A DNA stretch of 64,000 bases, from NCBI GenBank assembly GCA_022496805.1, contig CM040087.1:27614253-27678252 (forward strand), given 5' to 3'. The notes under the pieces were generated by a model. That model was not told the origin of the DNA and searched no databases. It was given only the letters and a program-made list of their open reading frames with translations. Both the position numbers and the translations under genes were made by a program. Shown here one piece after another: positions 36,390 to 64,000 of this stretch. This DNA is from Pohlia nutans (taxonomy: Eukaryota; Streptophyta; Bryopsida; Bryales; Mniaceae). Position 1 is the first letter of the stretch. Every line of letters begins with the position of its first letter.

Positions 36390-39300
36390 AAATTGTTCAA
36401 TTTTTCTTGTTCAATACTATTTTGGATGGAGTATTACAACTTTCCATGAATCTATCATAAAATTCATGTGAATTGAAAATGTGTAATTTCTAGTACACAT
36501 TAAGTGAATTATAAAATGATAGTGTTTTAATGAGACAATCCTTTTTGGAACCCATATCAGACCCGGACCCAACCTTCAATGGCTCTGCCTTGCTTTTGAG
36601 GAGAATGTGTAGCATATTCTGCATTATCATCTAATAATAACCAATACCTACCCATGTTTTTTTTTTTTTTAACAGATGGAGGTTTTGGAAAACCGAAAGG
36701 ATGGTAATCACGCATAGTCTTTGCTGGCACATCCCCACATATCCTTCACTTTTAAAGAAAGCAACATTATAAGTAATAATACTTTAAACCCAAGAATGTT
36801 ATGGACCGTGAGGAAGGAACGCAACGCAAAAAATGGGACATGGCTTTGCTTGCGGCACTGTAATGCAGTTGCACAATAGTTGCAGCAAGAAAAGACAAGG
36901 CTTTCAATATTTTTTTGTTTCTGGATTTACCAAGGCTTGGTATAGTTTAAATTCTTGGCTTTCTTTGTATCAAACGGCATTGCGTCTATTGAGATATGTA
37001 GTATTATAATAATGAAACCGCCTATTCACTATAACCGCCCAATTGGCACATGCACATTAATTCAAACTATGTCAAACCTTAAATTCGGGTATCCTGACGT
37101 GTATGGGTGCTAGCTAATGTTGCTGACCTAGGGATGATGTGGAACTAGGAGGATCACCTCCCACAGTAAGTAACGTGACGTGAGAGAATCGATCGCAAGG
37201 TAGTGTAGGTGTAGAAACATGCAAGAAGTCAGCTCACTGCAACAATGATAATTAAAAGTCTAGGAATAATAATAATAATAAACATATAAAGAATGAATGA
37301 AAAAACATATAGTAGGCGCCCAAATGAATGCAATATGCCTGAAAACAAAGGAATTTCTTTCATTTGTGCCGAAAAATAAAAATAAAAAATGCCTGCCAAC
37401 GTGGTGGAATGGATCACTCGGTCCCTCACTTGTCGTTGCTCCACCAACAGTGCTGTCCATGTCCTCGCGAATCCGGGAGCCAACTTAACTTAACTTAGCT
37501 CATTCATTAATCAATCTGCAGCCATAGAACATGCCCACAGCCATAGATCTTGCCGCCTTAGAACTTGCTTGATACCTGCAAGCAAGCCTGGACCTACCTC
37601 CTGCTACTTAAACCGACACTGTCGACCGAGAGATTTCGACATGAACTGATCGATCATCGATTCGTCGTTGCCTGCCACGTACCACGCACTTCATGAATTC
37701 ATATTTTCATCGATGCATGATTAGAATTCAGAAACCACTGTACACTCAAATTGACCTCTAAGTTTAATCTCTCCACCTTGGGTCTCAACTTTTTCACTAT
37801 GACATCCTAGTTTGAATGTGTGTCAAGTATGCTACACTCAACGATTCTAGTGTCACAAGTGTGCAGGATATTCTAGAATGTCATTGTTCCACTCAATGTT
37901 CATAGTGTCACAAGTGTGTACTAGGATATTATTGTAGAGTCTAGGGTCATTATAAAGAGTCACAAGTGGGGAGGATATTCTAGAATATCATTGTAGAGAG
38001 GGTTATTATTATTTAAGAGGTTTGAGTGTAAGTATGTACGTTCCCCGGTACTCAGTTAAAACTTAAATTCTAAATTCCTAGCGCTCATCGACTCAACTGT
38101 TAATCACGAATCACTAATATGGAAACAATAGGACTTCATGAACATTCTGTTAATTTAATGGTCATTTTTCGTTTTGTGGAGGAATATCATTAGGGTGGCC
38201 CTAATCGATTTGCAGTGACAAGGAGAAAAAATAAGCCCAAAAGCTAACACCAAAAGCACTTTTAATTAAGCGTAGAAACAATCTTACAACCACAGGAAGA
38301 CCGCCCGGGAGGCCATTACCCCAGGGTAGCCTGGAGGCCAATGTAGATTTACCCCCAAACTTTCTAAACAAGTAGGTGGATCGGAGGGGAAGGGTATTCG
38401 TACATCACCATAAAAAAATACCCCGGGGTAATGGCCTCCCGGTCTCCCTGTGAACATTAGAGTGCGTGCTCTCAGTTGAAACAGGCGCCTTAACTATTTG
38501 ACCAACGGAATATATATGGCCATGTGTCTGAGTGTTCTCTGTGACTGTTTGCGGAAGGGACCCATGAATGAATTGTACCGGATCCGGAAATTCATACACA
38601 TATACTAGACTGGATTATTACTTTGTTTGCATGTGGAGCGAATACTCGGGCCGGCTATTCCTAGTTAAATATATTCCTAGTATATTAATACGCCGTGCAC
38701 CGAGACATCGTAGAGCTGCTCAAGCTACTTACTAATAACTCTGCATGTGATCTGTTCGAATACTGAACGAATGAATTGTAACGTACACGCCCTGAAATTC
38801 ATGCATGAACTTGAACGTACTAGTAAGACTGGCTTGTTTGTTTGCTTGTTTGTTTGCATGTGGAGTGAATATATATATATACTCGGACTTCGTAATCAAG
38901 TTATATATTTCTAGTTCTTATCGATCCAATTGGATTGTAGTGATCGAATCACTTTGAATACTCAACGAATGAACTGTACTGGGTCCTGAAATTCATGAAC
39001 TTGCTCTAGACTGGTTTGTTTCTATGTGAGATTAATCAATATATGTACTGATAATCGAAATATGAAGATCGTGCTCACCGTAGATGTAACTTGTACCGGG
39101 ACCTGAAATTCATGAACTTGCACTAGAGTGGTTTGTTTGTATGTGAAGTTAATGAAGATCGGGTTCACCGTACGTTGATGTAACTTGATTGGTAAAGCGG
39201 AAAGCATGCATCGACAAGAGCTACGCAATACACTCCGCAATGGGCGCGTCGTTTCGTACTATTATAGATTCCGTATCGGTCACCGCTTTGTTGATGTCCA

Positions 39301-39678
39301 CGTCTCGTTCAGCATCTTCTGCCCGGCAGTATCTCCTCAAAACTCTGAATCGGATAAAAGTGACGCATACGGCGAGCTGACTCGCTCACACTTGTCGGAA
39401 TCCTGGACCCAGCGACTGATCGATCGATCCAGGGGTCCAGAGGCCATCAAGAGACTGAGCCCGTACATATATCAGTGAAAAATAGAAAGCATTTTTTTTT
39501 TACTACAAATGCATCGATAGCTTTCTATAGAATTTTTGGCTATACATACCATTGATTAGGGAAGATTATGGCAATTTATTCTATTCTTTTACCTAATTTT
39601 TTCTTATGGCACCATAGCAAGCCCGTTTTAATAGCACTTGAGTAGGATATATATTGCAACAAAAACATTCGGTCACCA
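36390..39678. other. Intergenic DNA
   Basis: No gene was recognised. Local repetition is seen at 37830-37990 (AGTGTCACAAGTGTG and GGATATTCTAGAAT units). Another lies at 38570-39180 (CTGAAATTCATGAACTTG and GTTTGTTTG units). 38305-38450 holds an inverted pair (CCATTACCCCAGGG against CCCCGGGGTAATGGCCTC). The segment 39185-39480 is more GC-rich and open for 97 codons but matches nothing I know. Confidence 0.4.
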
Positions 39679-39807
39679 TAACATTCAGTAGCATGCCTTG
39701 GCTCTACAGTAGATAGTGTGGAATATGATCCCACATCCAAGAGTACTTCATCAGCAGCTAAGTGGACAGGTGGAGGCTCAAGGTGATGAGGAGGCTACTG
39801 AATGTTA
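39679..39807. mobile_element. 129-bp MITE with TAACATTCAGTAGC ends
   Basis: The left end TAACATTCAGTAGC and the right end GCTACTGAATGTTA are perfect inverses. Related ends occur at 44645-44955 and next to 35810. CAT lies on both outer sides (with overlap), which may be part of a target duplication. Confidence 0.75.
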
Positions 39808-40279
39808 CATATGATATATTGCCTTCATTGCTTAGACTGAGCAGGCCCAACAACAGGCCCAACAGCATCCTGTTTCCACTCACCAACGCTATTTCTTATT
39901 GATAAAGTGCTCCTCATAGTTTGAAGTTTGATATTCCTACACCAAATATAGTTCATACAGCGGAGGTAGTTTCCACATCAAGCACTTTGTCCTACTTTGT
40001 GACAAGACAATGCTCCCACTTTATGAAGTTAACTTTAGTAAACTTATTCTCCATCATTATGATTGTCTCAAGTTGTGATAAATGTAATAGTTTAAAATAA
40101 ATTGATGACCTCTATATTCTAGGTACGCTTGGGATTTGTTGTTGGGGAAGTTCCTAATTCTCTCACCCCATCTTGGATGTGAGCTTTGTGCACACTGACG
40201 AACTGCTGGGCTTGCTCTTACATGATTACCGGTATATTCTTGTTTGTGGGGTCCTACGTTGTTGCGGGCATGCACTGGG

Positions 40280-40448
40280 AACCTTGACACATTCACCAAG
40301 TAGTAAGTTTCTATACAAGAATGATGGTGAATTCTTGGTGAACGCGTGCTAAATTGAGCAACCACTTCAATTTAGCACGCGTTCACCAAGAATTCACCAT
40401 CATTCTTGTATAGAAACTTACTACAGGTCTGGTGAATGTGTCCAGGTG
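40280..40448. repeat. Perfect 57-bp inverted repeat with a 9-base spacer
   Basis: 40301-40357 and 40367-40423 are exact reverse complements around GCAACCACT. With a short gap the symmetry continues outwards (TGACACATTCACCA against TGGTGAATGTGTCC), giving a hairpin of about 170 bp. Confidence 0.9.
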
Positions 40449-40529
40449 CCCTGTGATGGAACAGGAACCTGTCGATCTCTAGGCTCTCGTGTGTGTATGC
40501 CTACAGTACTCACGGCATCTAATATGTAA

Positions 40530-40916
40530 GAGCATCAATGCAGAAACTGCAAAGAGCCGCGGAAAGAGCTGCGGTATCGCCGATTTCGAGGTTCAGCTGC
40601 GGGGCCGCCTGTGTACTATCCCGCATATTGATGCCTCCCTTCCAACGCGCGGTCCCAAACCAACGCTGTAAATCTGCCACCTCATGCAAAACGACAAGAA
40701 AAGAACGACACAGTCGCGTGGACTACTCTTCTTGAGCCAAGGTAGCGGGTGCAGGAGGAATCATAAAAATAACGGGCAAGAGCAAAGAAGTGGCGGGCGC
40801 AGGAGCGAGAAGGGCGGTGCCGTTCCTGCATTGGAACGGCCAAAAACTTGTTGGGAGCCCCACCGCAGAAAAGGTAACGGACATGCGCCTTCTTCTGCGG
40901 TGGGTTGATGATGCTC
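40530..40916. mobile_element. GC-rich PIF/Harbinger-like element
   Basis: A 387-bp unit starts GAGCATCA and ends TGATGCTC, flanked by TAA at 40527-40529 and 40917-40919. TWA duplications with GAGCATC-type ends are typical of plant Harbinger-related MITEs. The interior has short open frames (Arg/Lys-rich) that I do not regard as coding. Confidence 0.7.
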
Positions 40917-41316
40917 TAAGTGCATTAAATAGGAACAGTAGTAAGTTACTGGAGTTTAATAATTCAGGGTATCAGGTATTTTAAGGACCCGTCATGCGAG
41001 GCTGAACATTCACTTGAGAACATTTTGTTTTTCGATCAGTGAATGTTCCCAGCAATCAGACACTGACTGTCACAGGCTTCCTTGCTCATAGACATGGTGA
41101 TATTATAGAACGCGACGGCGTGTGACGTACTGTAAGTTTCTTCTGATCGAGTACGTTGAAGATTCTAAGAGTCTATAATTTGGGAAAATCCAATGCTAAC
41201 TTCGGTGACGTGATTGAGAAACCAGCATTCATGTCTAGACGCCGAAATGGTAGTGGTTGAATCTAAGTTTTGAGATGAATTGATTGCTGTCATTAATGTG
41301 ATCCTGTTAGCACTAG

Positions 41317-41497
41317 CACTAGTAGGAAATGTGTCGTTTTTCACTTACTGTAAATGAAAAAGGAATGAAACCGCGCCTGGCACATGGGTTGTGTCAGTGC
41401 TGGTGAGTGCTTTTGGTCACAAGAAGACACAATATTCCGCCACTGTTCATTATTTCCATGAAGTGGGGAATGACAAACGACATATCTGCTACTAGTG
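41317..41497. mobile_element. CACTA-type MITE family B, copy 1
   Basis: It starts CACTAGTAGGAAATGTGTCG and ends GCTACTAGTG. The interior contains GAAAAAGGAATGAAACC and TGGTCACAAGAAGACA, shared with 46171-46366, 46829-47021 and 48023-48219. It lies 300 bases upstream of the ABCC start codon. Confidence 0.85.
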
Positions 41498-41798
41498 TAC
41501 GTTTTTGTTCTTTTCACTTAAATCCAGTGCTCAAGGATAGTTAGCACGCTAAGGTATACACAGGAATTAATATATGAGAGGTATTTGCTTCCAGTATATT
41601 TTGATGGAGTTTCAAAACCTTTGGATTTCCATAGTTTAGGATCGCTCGTCTGTAGGGCGCACATCCTCCAGAACATGCTTCTGTTTGAGCTAGAATTTGC
41701 TGAAGCCATCTGTGTCTATTGCAGAAGCTGAGTAGTTTCAACGGGTGTCAATGAGCCATATATATCGTGGTTGAAAACGTGACACAGTAAGAGCTACA

Positions 41799-58784
<16,986 letters not shown>

Positions 58785-58785
<1 letters not shown>

Positions 58786-58985
58786 GGCCTCCTTCCATGT
58801 GTGGTGGGTGATCGGTGATCAGGCCGCAGAAGAGGGGAGCTCCACCGAATCGGTGAAAATAGGTGAAACTCAGGAGTATAATTTTCCCTTGCACCGAAAT
58901 GGGTGGAGTATCGGTGACTGTTGAGACCTCGTTTCTTGTCTTCTACTGCCTTCCACCGGATCGATCCTCACATGGAAGCTCGTCC
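58785..58985. mobile_element. PIF/Harbinger-like MITE on the ABCC stop codon
   Basis: A 201-bp unit starts GGGCCTCCTTCCATGTG and ends in an imperfect inverse (CACATGGAAGCTCGTCC). TTA lies at 58782-58784 and 58986-58988, the duplication typical of PIF/Harbinger. The ABCC stop TAG (58783-58785) is made of TA from the duplication and the first G of the element. Confidence 0.75.
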
Positions 58986-59009
58986 TTATTAGTGCCCCGG
59001 CCTAAACCC

Positions 59010-61866
59010 TAAATTATCATGATCCGGATTGACCAGAGAGCATTGTATAATAGTTACTTCAGAAAAACTTCTGTGGCCATGTTCGTTAAAATATTGGCGA
59101 ATTTCAGAGCGCCAAATTATATGTGACATTCAAATTGTGCTCAAAATTTCTGAAAGCTTAGAAGCTAGTACTTTCAAGTATCTAGAACTGTGAATACTAA
59201 GACTTTCAACTGCTCACTTTTTTGTACGAAGTCTAGAGTTTATGATGCACATATTCTTGTTTTTGTCATTTTCAGTAACATCAAAAAATTGTCAATTTTA
59301 TGAAAGTCCTTGTAATTTCTGGCAACTTTGAACTTTTTGATGATATTGAAAATGATGTGTTTTTTTTTTGATTCGTTGAATTGATTGTGTGCGATAATAA
59401 CTCTAGACCAAAAAATTGCGTCATATAGCTCTAATATATAAATTGAATGCATTGATAGGGCATTAAGATGTAACAATGGTTTATGTTGCAACCTATGCTC
59501 TTTATACAGTGACCAATGCAATCCCATGCTCTCAATTCCAAAAAAAATATTCAAATATCGTGAGAACCAACATCATTTGCATGTTTGTCAAATTGTGAAT
59601 ATTTTGAATTCTATAAATGTCAACTTCCTTCAATGTATACCAACATGCAAAAGCACAAAAAGTTTTTGGAAGCTTTAAAAAAAAATTGAAAAAAATGAAA
59701 GTAGTTCCAAATTATAGCGCAGAAAACCGAGTTTTAGACATGGCTAACTTTGAAATTTATTTTCTTTCAAATCACAATTGAGTTTTTCTTCAAACTTCTA
59801 TAGTAATGTGTTATATGTCGCACACTACAACTTTTGCATAATTACATTTGGACTTTGCCCATTGATGCTAGTGGTATGGTTGTTTGAATGAAAAAGTTTC
59901 AAATCAATACTCGATTTTATTTGTCACTATACATACATACATACATACATACACATATACGTATATAATTCTTTATATATTTATGAATATGATTCTATCC
60001 TTTTTTTCCTTTTTTTTCCCACCTGTGTCGCTCTACCAACGGAAAGCAAAATTTAAATTTAAATTAATAAATTGATAACGAAATAAAATAAAATAAAAAA
60101 CTACTGGCTGGCTGGATGTGACCAATTACACTAAAGTTCCATCCTCCTTGAAAATGGGCATGGCAGACTCGTCCTTCTCCCTCCACCTACTCTGCTATTT
60201 CTAGTGTAGCACGAGTTCTTTGTTTTTTAGATTTTTACCACGCGGCTTCTGCACATTGAATCATTGATTGTTCCACCAGGGGAGAGACCACAAAAACTCT
60301 TCATTTTCAACCCTTCAGTGTCCAGCTAACCACATTATAGTCACTGCAACGTCCAAAATGCAAATAGCAAAAAATTCGTGAAGAATTGGAATTTCAGTTT
60401 TTGAAGTTTAGATTTGCCCATTTACATTACACACCTTCAAGAAAAAGAAATTTTCAATTTGGAATTGTACGACTATCAAAATTCCTATCAAGAGAACACC
60501 AAAAATACTGCAAATACTTGAAAATACAATAAATATTACAAATACAACACATGTATTATGCAATATTTCTTGTGTTTGGAAGTTTGTTATCTTGAATGTT
60601 TTATTTTTTTGAATTGTGATCTCTTCTTCATCTTCCATTAGTGTGTGTAATCCGATCTTGACTAATGTATCCACTCCTGTCAATTTTCAACGTATAAAAT
60701 TTTATCCTAAACCGTATATGGATAAGACACTTTCACTTATAAAATTCACAATAATTATGTGTGAGTCTATTGGTTAAAACCGTACAGACTGAACTTATAC
60801 ATAAGATTATACTGATTATACAGTACGGTAGGTAAATGGGATGACACTGAACCCGTACAGTCTATATTGGATGGTACTGACCCTGTACGGTCTGTATATA
60901 AGTAAATATAATATTAATGTTGATGTACAGTTTGTTCAATGAAAATAGCAGTAGCAGCTGTTCTCGGGCCTTTCTACTTTTTCCCCTCTAACTTTTCTTG
61001 AAATACAGTAGAAGAGAGTCAAGAGACAAAAGTCCTCTGTTTCAAAAAGAAACAAGGATCAAGGAACTGGACAAAAAGAGCTGCAAACAGTGCTCTAGCT
61101 TGATCACGCTGAGGTCCACCTCATGATTAAGTGCTCATTGTCACATACTACACATTGCACGGTAGATCAAAGGGCATGTTAAAATCCGAAAATCCAAAGT
61201 AACTTAGCTAGTAGGCGGTGACTGAGAATAAAATATATTCGTTGGGTTATTGGGAAAGTGAGGTGCGGTAGCTAGTGGCACCGGTCCTTCATCCAAAAAC
61301 AAGGACAGATCGATCTAGATCTATGTTTTGTACAAGTTTTTGAAATCGCCAATTTAATGGATAGTTCCTTTGGAGGGATTGCCTTAATTCTCATATCTGC
61401 ATAGCTGGTTTCAAAAATAAAAATAAAAACAACATAATTGATCCCATTTAGTCCGTCTGCATAGTAATATTCAATAGAATGGCATGTAACTTCACAATTG
61501 ACTTTCTAGTGCCCAGGACTGATATAGATTAGAGGCATTTTTGTTTGATTTGAATTGCGCCAATTTCACCATTTTAACTAGGTTATGTATAGAAACGTAC
61601 TGTAGCCATTACGAGCAATAAATAATGAGCACTTCAAATAAACTGCTTTGCTAAAACCTTGAACTCATGAACAGTCAATAATATCGTCATTTATTAATAA
61701 ATAGTGGTCAGTCTATGCACACTCAACTCCAGCTTGTATTCTAAAACCGTGAGCAAACGGTTATATAACTGAGACTGAGTGCAATTTATTAAATGCACTG
61801 AACATCAAATCGTGAAAACCACATCTTCAGCTCCATCACAACGCCAAGGTTCTATCTTGCCTTCTT
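59010..61866. other. AT-rich intergenic DNA
   Basis: No gene was recognised. It contains an ATAC-type microsatellite at 59928-59953 and short near-direct repeats at 60820-60900 (GATGGTACTGA/GATGACACTGA and CGTACAGTCT/CGTACGGTCT units). The longest open frames (about 100 codons) are AT-driven. Confidence 0.4.
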
Positions 61867-62272
61867 CTAAGGTTGGATAACCTATTACCACCAACTTAAG
61901 CAATCTGGCCTATTTTTGGCAGTGCTAAATTCGAAAAAAAAATATGACCGCATCCGAAATAGGTTTTGAGGAGGATTGCAAAAATTTGCAACATCTAATT
62001 CACATTTGTCAATTTACTACAAAATTCCAAAGTGGGAAGTAACCTTGTACTCAAATCAAACCTCTAGATTTCCCCATGTCCACACCATGTGGTACTAACT
62101 TTCACTCATCATGATACCCAAAACCACCAACTATTTCTTCGCAATGCTTGGCATGCCATTGGTCTACCTCAATAGTGAAATTGGTGGTTTTGAGTCTCAA
62201 CTCTGATGGCCCCAAGAAAAATCTACAGGTTGTAATTGGGGGAGGTGGTGGTAATAGGTTATCCAAGCCTAA
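61867..62272. mobile_element. Inverted-repeat element of the 'ACCACCAA' family, complete copy
   Basis: The left end TAAGGTTGGATAACCTATTA and the right end TAATAGGTTATCCAAGCCTAA are inverted, with TAA on both edges. The interior is the reverse complement of most of 23049-23441. Confidence 0.8.
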
Positions 62273-62717
62273 TCTACCACTAGAAACTTCCCTCTAGCTA
62301 TCGATGTGAAGCACACTGGAAAATTGTAGGAGACTTTGGCCTCACCCTCAAATCGATGTCATATTCACAAAAGAATTCACTAACCTACAATAATGTTTCA
62401 GTCAACGCCACAATGAGCATCTTGTGCCTTCCTTCTGTCAACACCGACAAAAACCCCCAGCCTGACCATACATGCCCAAGCATTCTACACCACCCAGGCA
62501 GATATGACGTGGATTACATGTACACGTGCCAGGATGCCCGGATCCCATTCAATCCCATAGAATGCACTCTTTTATGAGCCTACCAGTGGGAGGTAGGGAG
62601 GGAGAGAGAGAGAGTTCAGCCTCAAAATCGCTGTAACCTATAAAATTTTGTTAATATACCTAGCTCTGAAACCACGGCGTTAGCGATGTTAAATTTTGGG
62701 TGATGAATTTCACATGG
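62273..62717. other. Probable 3' untranslated region of the minus-strand gene
   Basis: Located directly downstream of the stop codon of the partial minus-strand gene. A GA-rich tract lies at 62597-62612. No domain-bearing frame was seen. Confidence 0.3.
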
Positions 62718-63705
62718 CTAACGAGGGGTCACTTCCGGTAATGCAGCTGCAGTGTCGAATAAATCATCACGTCCAGAATCTGAGTCACACTTGGTGAAGC
62801 GTGCGTTCGAATCAGAGCGGACGGTGAATCCAGCACTTGCCAAGAGCGCTATGAATGTGTTCTCGTTGTCAACCGAGCCTGTCCTCCCGTTTTTCCCTGG
62901 ACCTCGTTTCGCAATCTCCTCTTCAGATTCCAAATGAACCTGGAAAAAGAACAAACTTTCTGTATATCAGTCCACAAAACCGAGAATATTATTCTCATAC
63001 CTCTTTATTATGACCTTCTATCCCGCAATGTCACACACATACGTACTTGTCACACATTCAAACTATGTCAGAATGAAAATTTTGGGACTAACACAACTCA
63101 GAGTGAGAGTCAGAGCAGAATCAGCAGATGTTAGATAGAACAACATTGTAAGAATTAGAACATGCTAGAACAATGATTTTAATGCTGTTGGGGCGACATT
63201 GAAATGTTGTTGGAACCAATGGGTTAGAACGTCATGATTCGAACAACATTCCAATGTTGTTCCAAATGTTATTCTAAGTTGCACTGCCACAAGGAGAAAT
63301 AAGAACATCCCCACATGGGATTTCATATGGGAAGTGAGACAAAATTCCCACAATTGTAACTTTCTTGGGATGATTGTAGTGTATTTGATCTCACTGGGAA
63401 AATTACGATTGTGTCCCTGTTTTCCATATGGGAATCTTGTATTTATCTCCCTGTGTACCCACTTGTGTAAAGTCTAACCAATTCTGAAAATCAGTCTAAA
63501 AAACAGATTATACACATAAACCTCTTTATTATGAATGATCGGAGATTAAATGACTTGGCAAGTTCTGCCATATCAACAGCATTGAAATTGTGATGAATTA
63601 TACCTTGGCAACAGTCAGATCAGCTCCGCTGTTTGTGAGGGAGGAGATCAATGTTCGAAAGTTGTCTGGGGTTGGGAGATAGTGCCCACTGTGTGCCTCC
63701 ATAAG
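62718..63705 (-). CDS. 3' part of an unidentified spliced gene, last two exons
   Basis: On the minus strand, 63604-63705 (34 codons, phase 0, flanked by CAG and GTATAA) joins 62939-62718, which ends in TAG. The joined product reads LMEAHSGHYLPTPDNFR to TLISSLTNSGADLTVAK, then VHLESEEEIAKRGPGKNGR and onwards to LPEVTPR. The first exon has the length and rhythm of a pentatricopeptide-like helical pair (PTPDNFRTLISSLTNSG), but one repeat is not enough to assign the family. The tail is acidic and Ser/Asp-rich. Upstream exons would lie beyond 64000. Coding is supported by matching splice signals, in-frame joining and a higher GC content than the surroundings. No function is claimed. Confidence 0.55.
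62940..63603 (-). other. Last intron of the minus-strand gene
   Basis: Bounded on the minus strand by GTATAA at 63603 and CAG at 62940. It contains an ACATTCCAATGTTGTTC-type local inverted repeat at 63190-63270. No coding sense was found. Confidence 0.5.
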
Positions 63706-64000
63706 CTGTAAGTACTCAAGACCAAATAGGGGTCAAACTGAGTGAATGACCCCACCTACGGTAACACAAAAGTGACTTTCCAAACAATGGCACTTCAGCT
63801 ACAATCTTTAGTATGACTCAAACCAGTAAACTTACACAATTTTTTTACTTTTGACTCTAAGATTTTACTGTAGGTAGTTTTTTTCTTCCGTATAAGATCT
63901 TACTAGAGGTAAAAAACAATTCTTCCACATAGGACAACAAAAGTATGATAGCTTTCTCGTTGCTCTATACGTGAAACCATTTCCACTAAGGGCCAGTTTA
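63706..64000. other. Window edge, probably intron of the minus-strand gene
   Basis: No further exon could be recognised on the minus strand. It is AT-rich with inverted GTAAGATTT-like stretches near 63855-63910 (TAAGATTTTACTGTAGGTA and TAAGATCTTACTAGAGGTA, a near-direct repeat). Confidence 0.3.

Noticed and set aside
39185..39478. 97-codon frame in a more GC-rich block
   Set aside because: No recognisable domain and no flanking exons. Kept only as a note within the intergenic entry.
40538..40984. Overlapping Arg/Lys-rich frames
   Set aside because: They lie in or next to a GC-rich Harbinger-like element with TAA duplications; no domain.

Overview
This is nuclear DNA of a land plant. Four spliced plus-strand genes with plant-type GT/AG introns can be rebuilt exon by exon, and the 3' end of a fifth gene lies on the minus strand at the right edge. 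Plant-type CCCTAAA telomere-like repeats, a nuclear insertion of plastid ycf1 sequence and Stowaway, CACTA and PIF/Harbinger-type miniature transposons agree with a plant nucleus. The ycf1 fragment looks closer to spore-plant than to seed-plant ycf1, and the ABC transporter is a short form lacking the extra N-terminal membrane domain common in plant ABCC proteins. I therefore lean towards a bryophyte-grade plant, but I cannot name the species.

Layout. 1-4500 is AT-rich intergenic DNA holding degenerate tandem repeats and a head-to-head pair of decayed plastid ycf1 fragments. 4945-8279 is a four-exon xyloglucan endotransglucosylase/hydrolase (XTH) with a cysteine-rich N-terminal extension. 8300-15290 is transposon-rich intergenic DNA, including two copies of one TTAA-bounded element, one of which carries a nested TA-flanked insertion. 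15297-22459 is a 21-exon RecQ helicase of the RECQL2 type. 22460-31190 is intergenic with several inverted-repeat elements and one possible short transcript near 29.5-30.7 kb. 31197-32519 is a two-exon fasciclin-like arabinogalactan protein. 32520-41798 is intergenic with long hairpins and a second, inverted copy of an 864-bp element. 41799-58785 is a 20-exon short ABCC transporter of 1355 residues, whose introns are crowded with miniature transposons. 58785-62700 is intergenic, and 62718-63705 holds the last two exons of a minus-strand gene that runs off the window.

The genes do not form a pathway: two act at the cell wall or cell surface (XTH, FLA), one in DNA repair (RecQ) and one in membrane export (ABCC). 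The most unusual content is the transposon record: a family bounded by TTAA with CCC(C/T)TAAA-type ends, resembling piggyBac-type elements; palindromic CACTA MITEs with exact 3-bp target duplications inside ABCC introns; a GC-rich 198-bp insert with a 14-bp target duplication; and a PIF-like MITE that sits exactly on the ABCC stop codon. Exon models were derived by hand from splice sites and reading frame, so transcript evidence would be needed for untranslated regions and alternative splicing.
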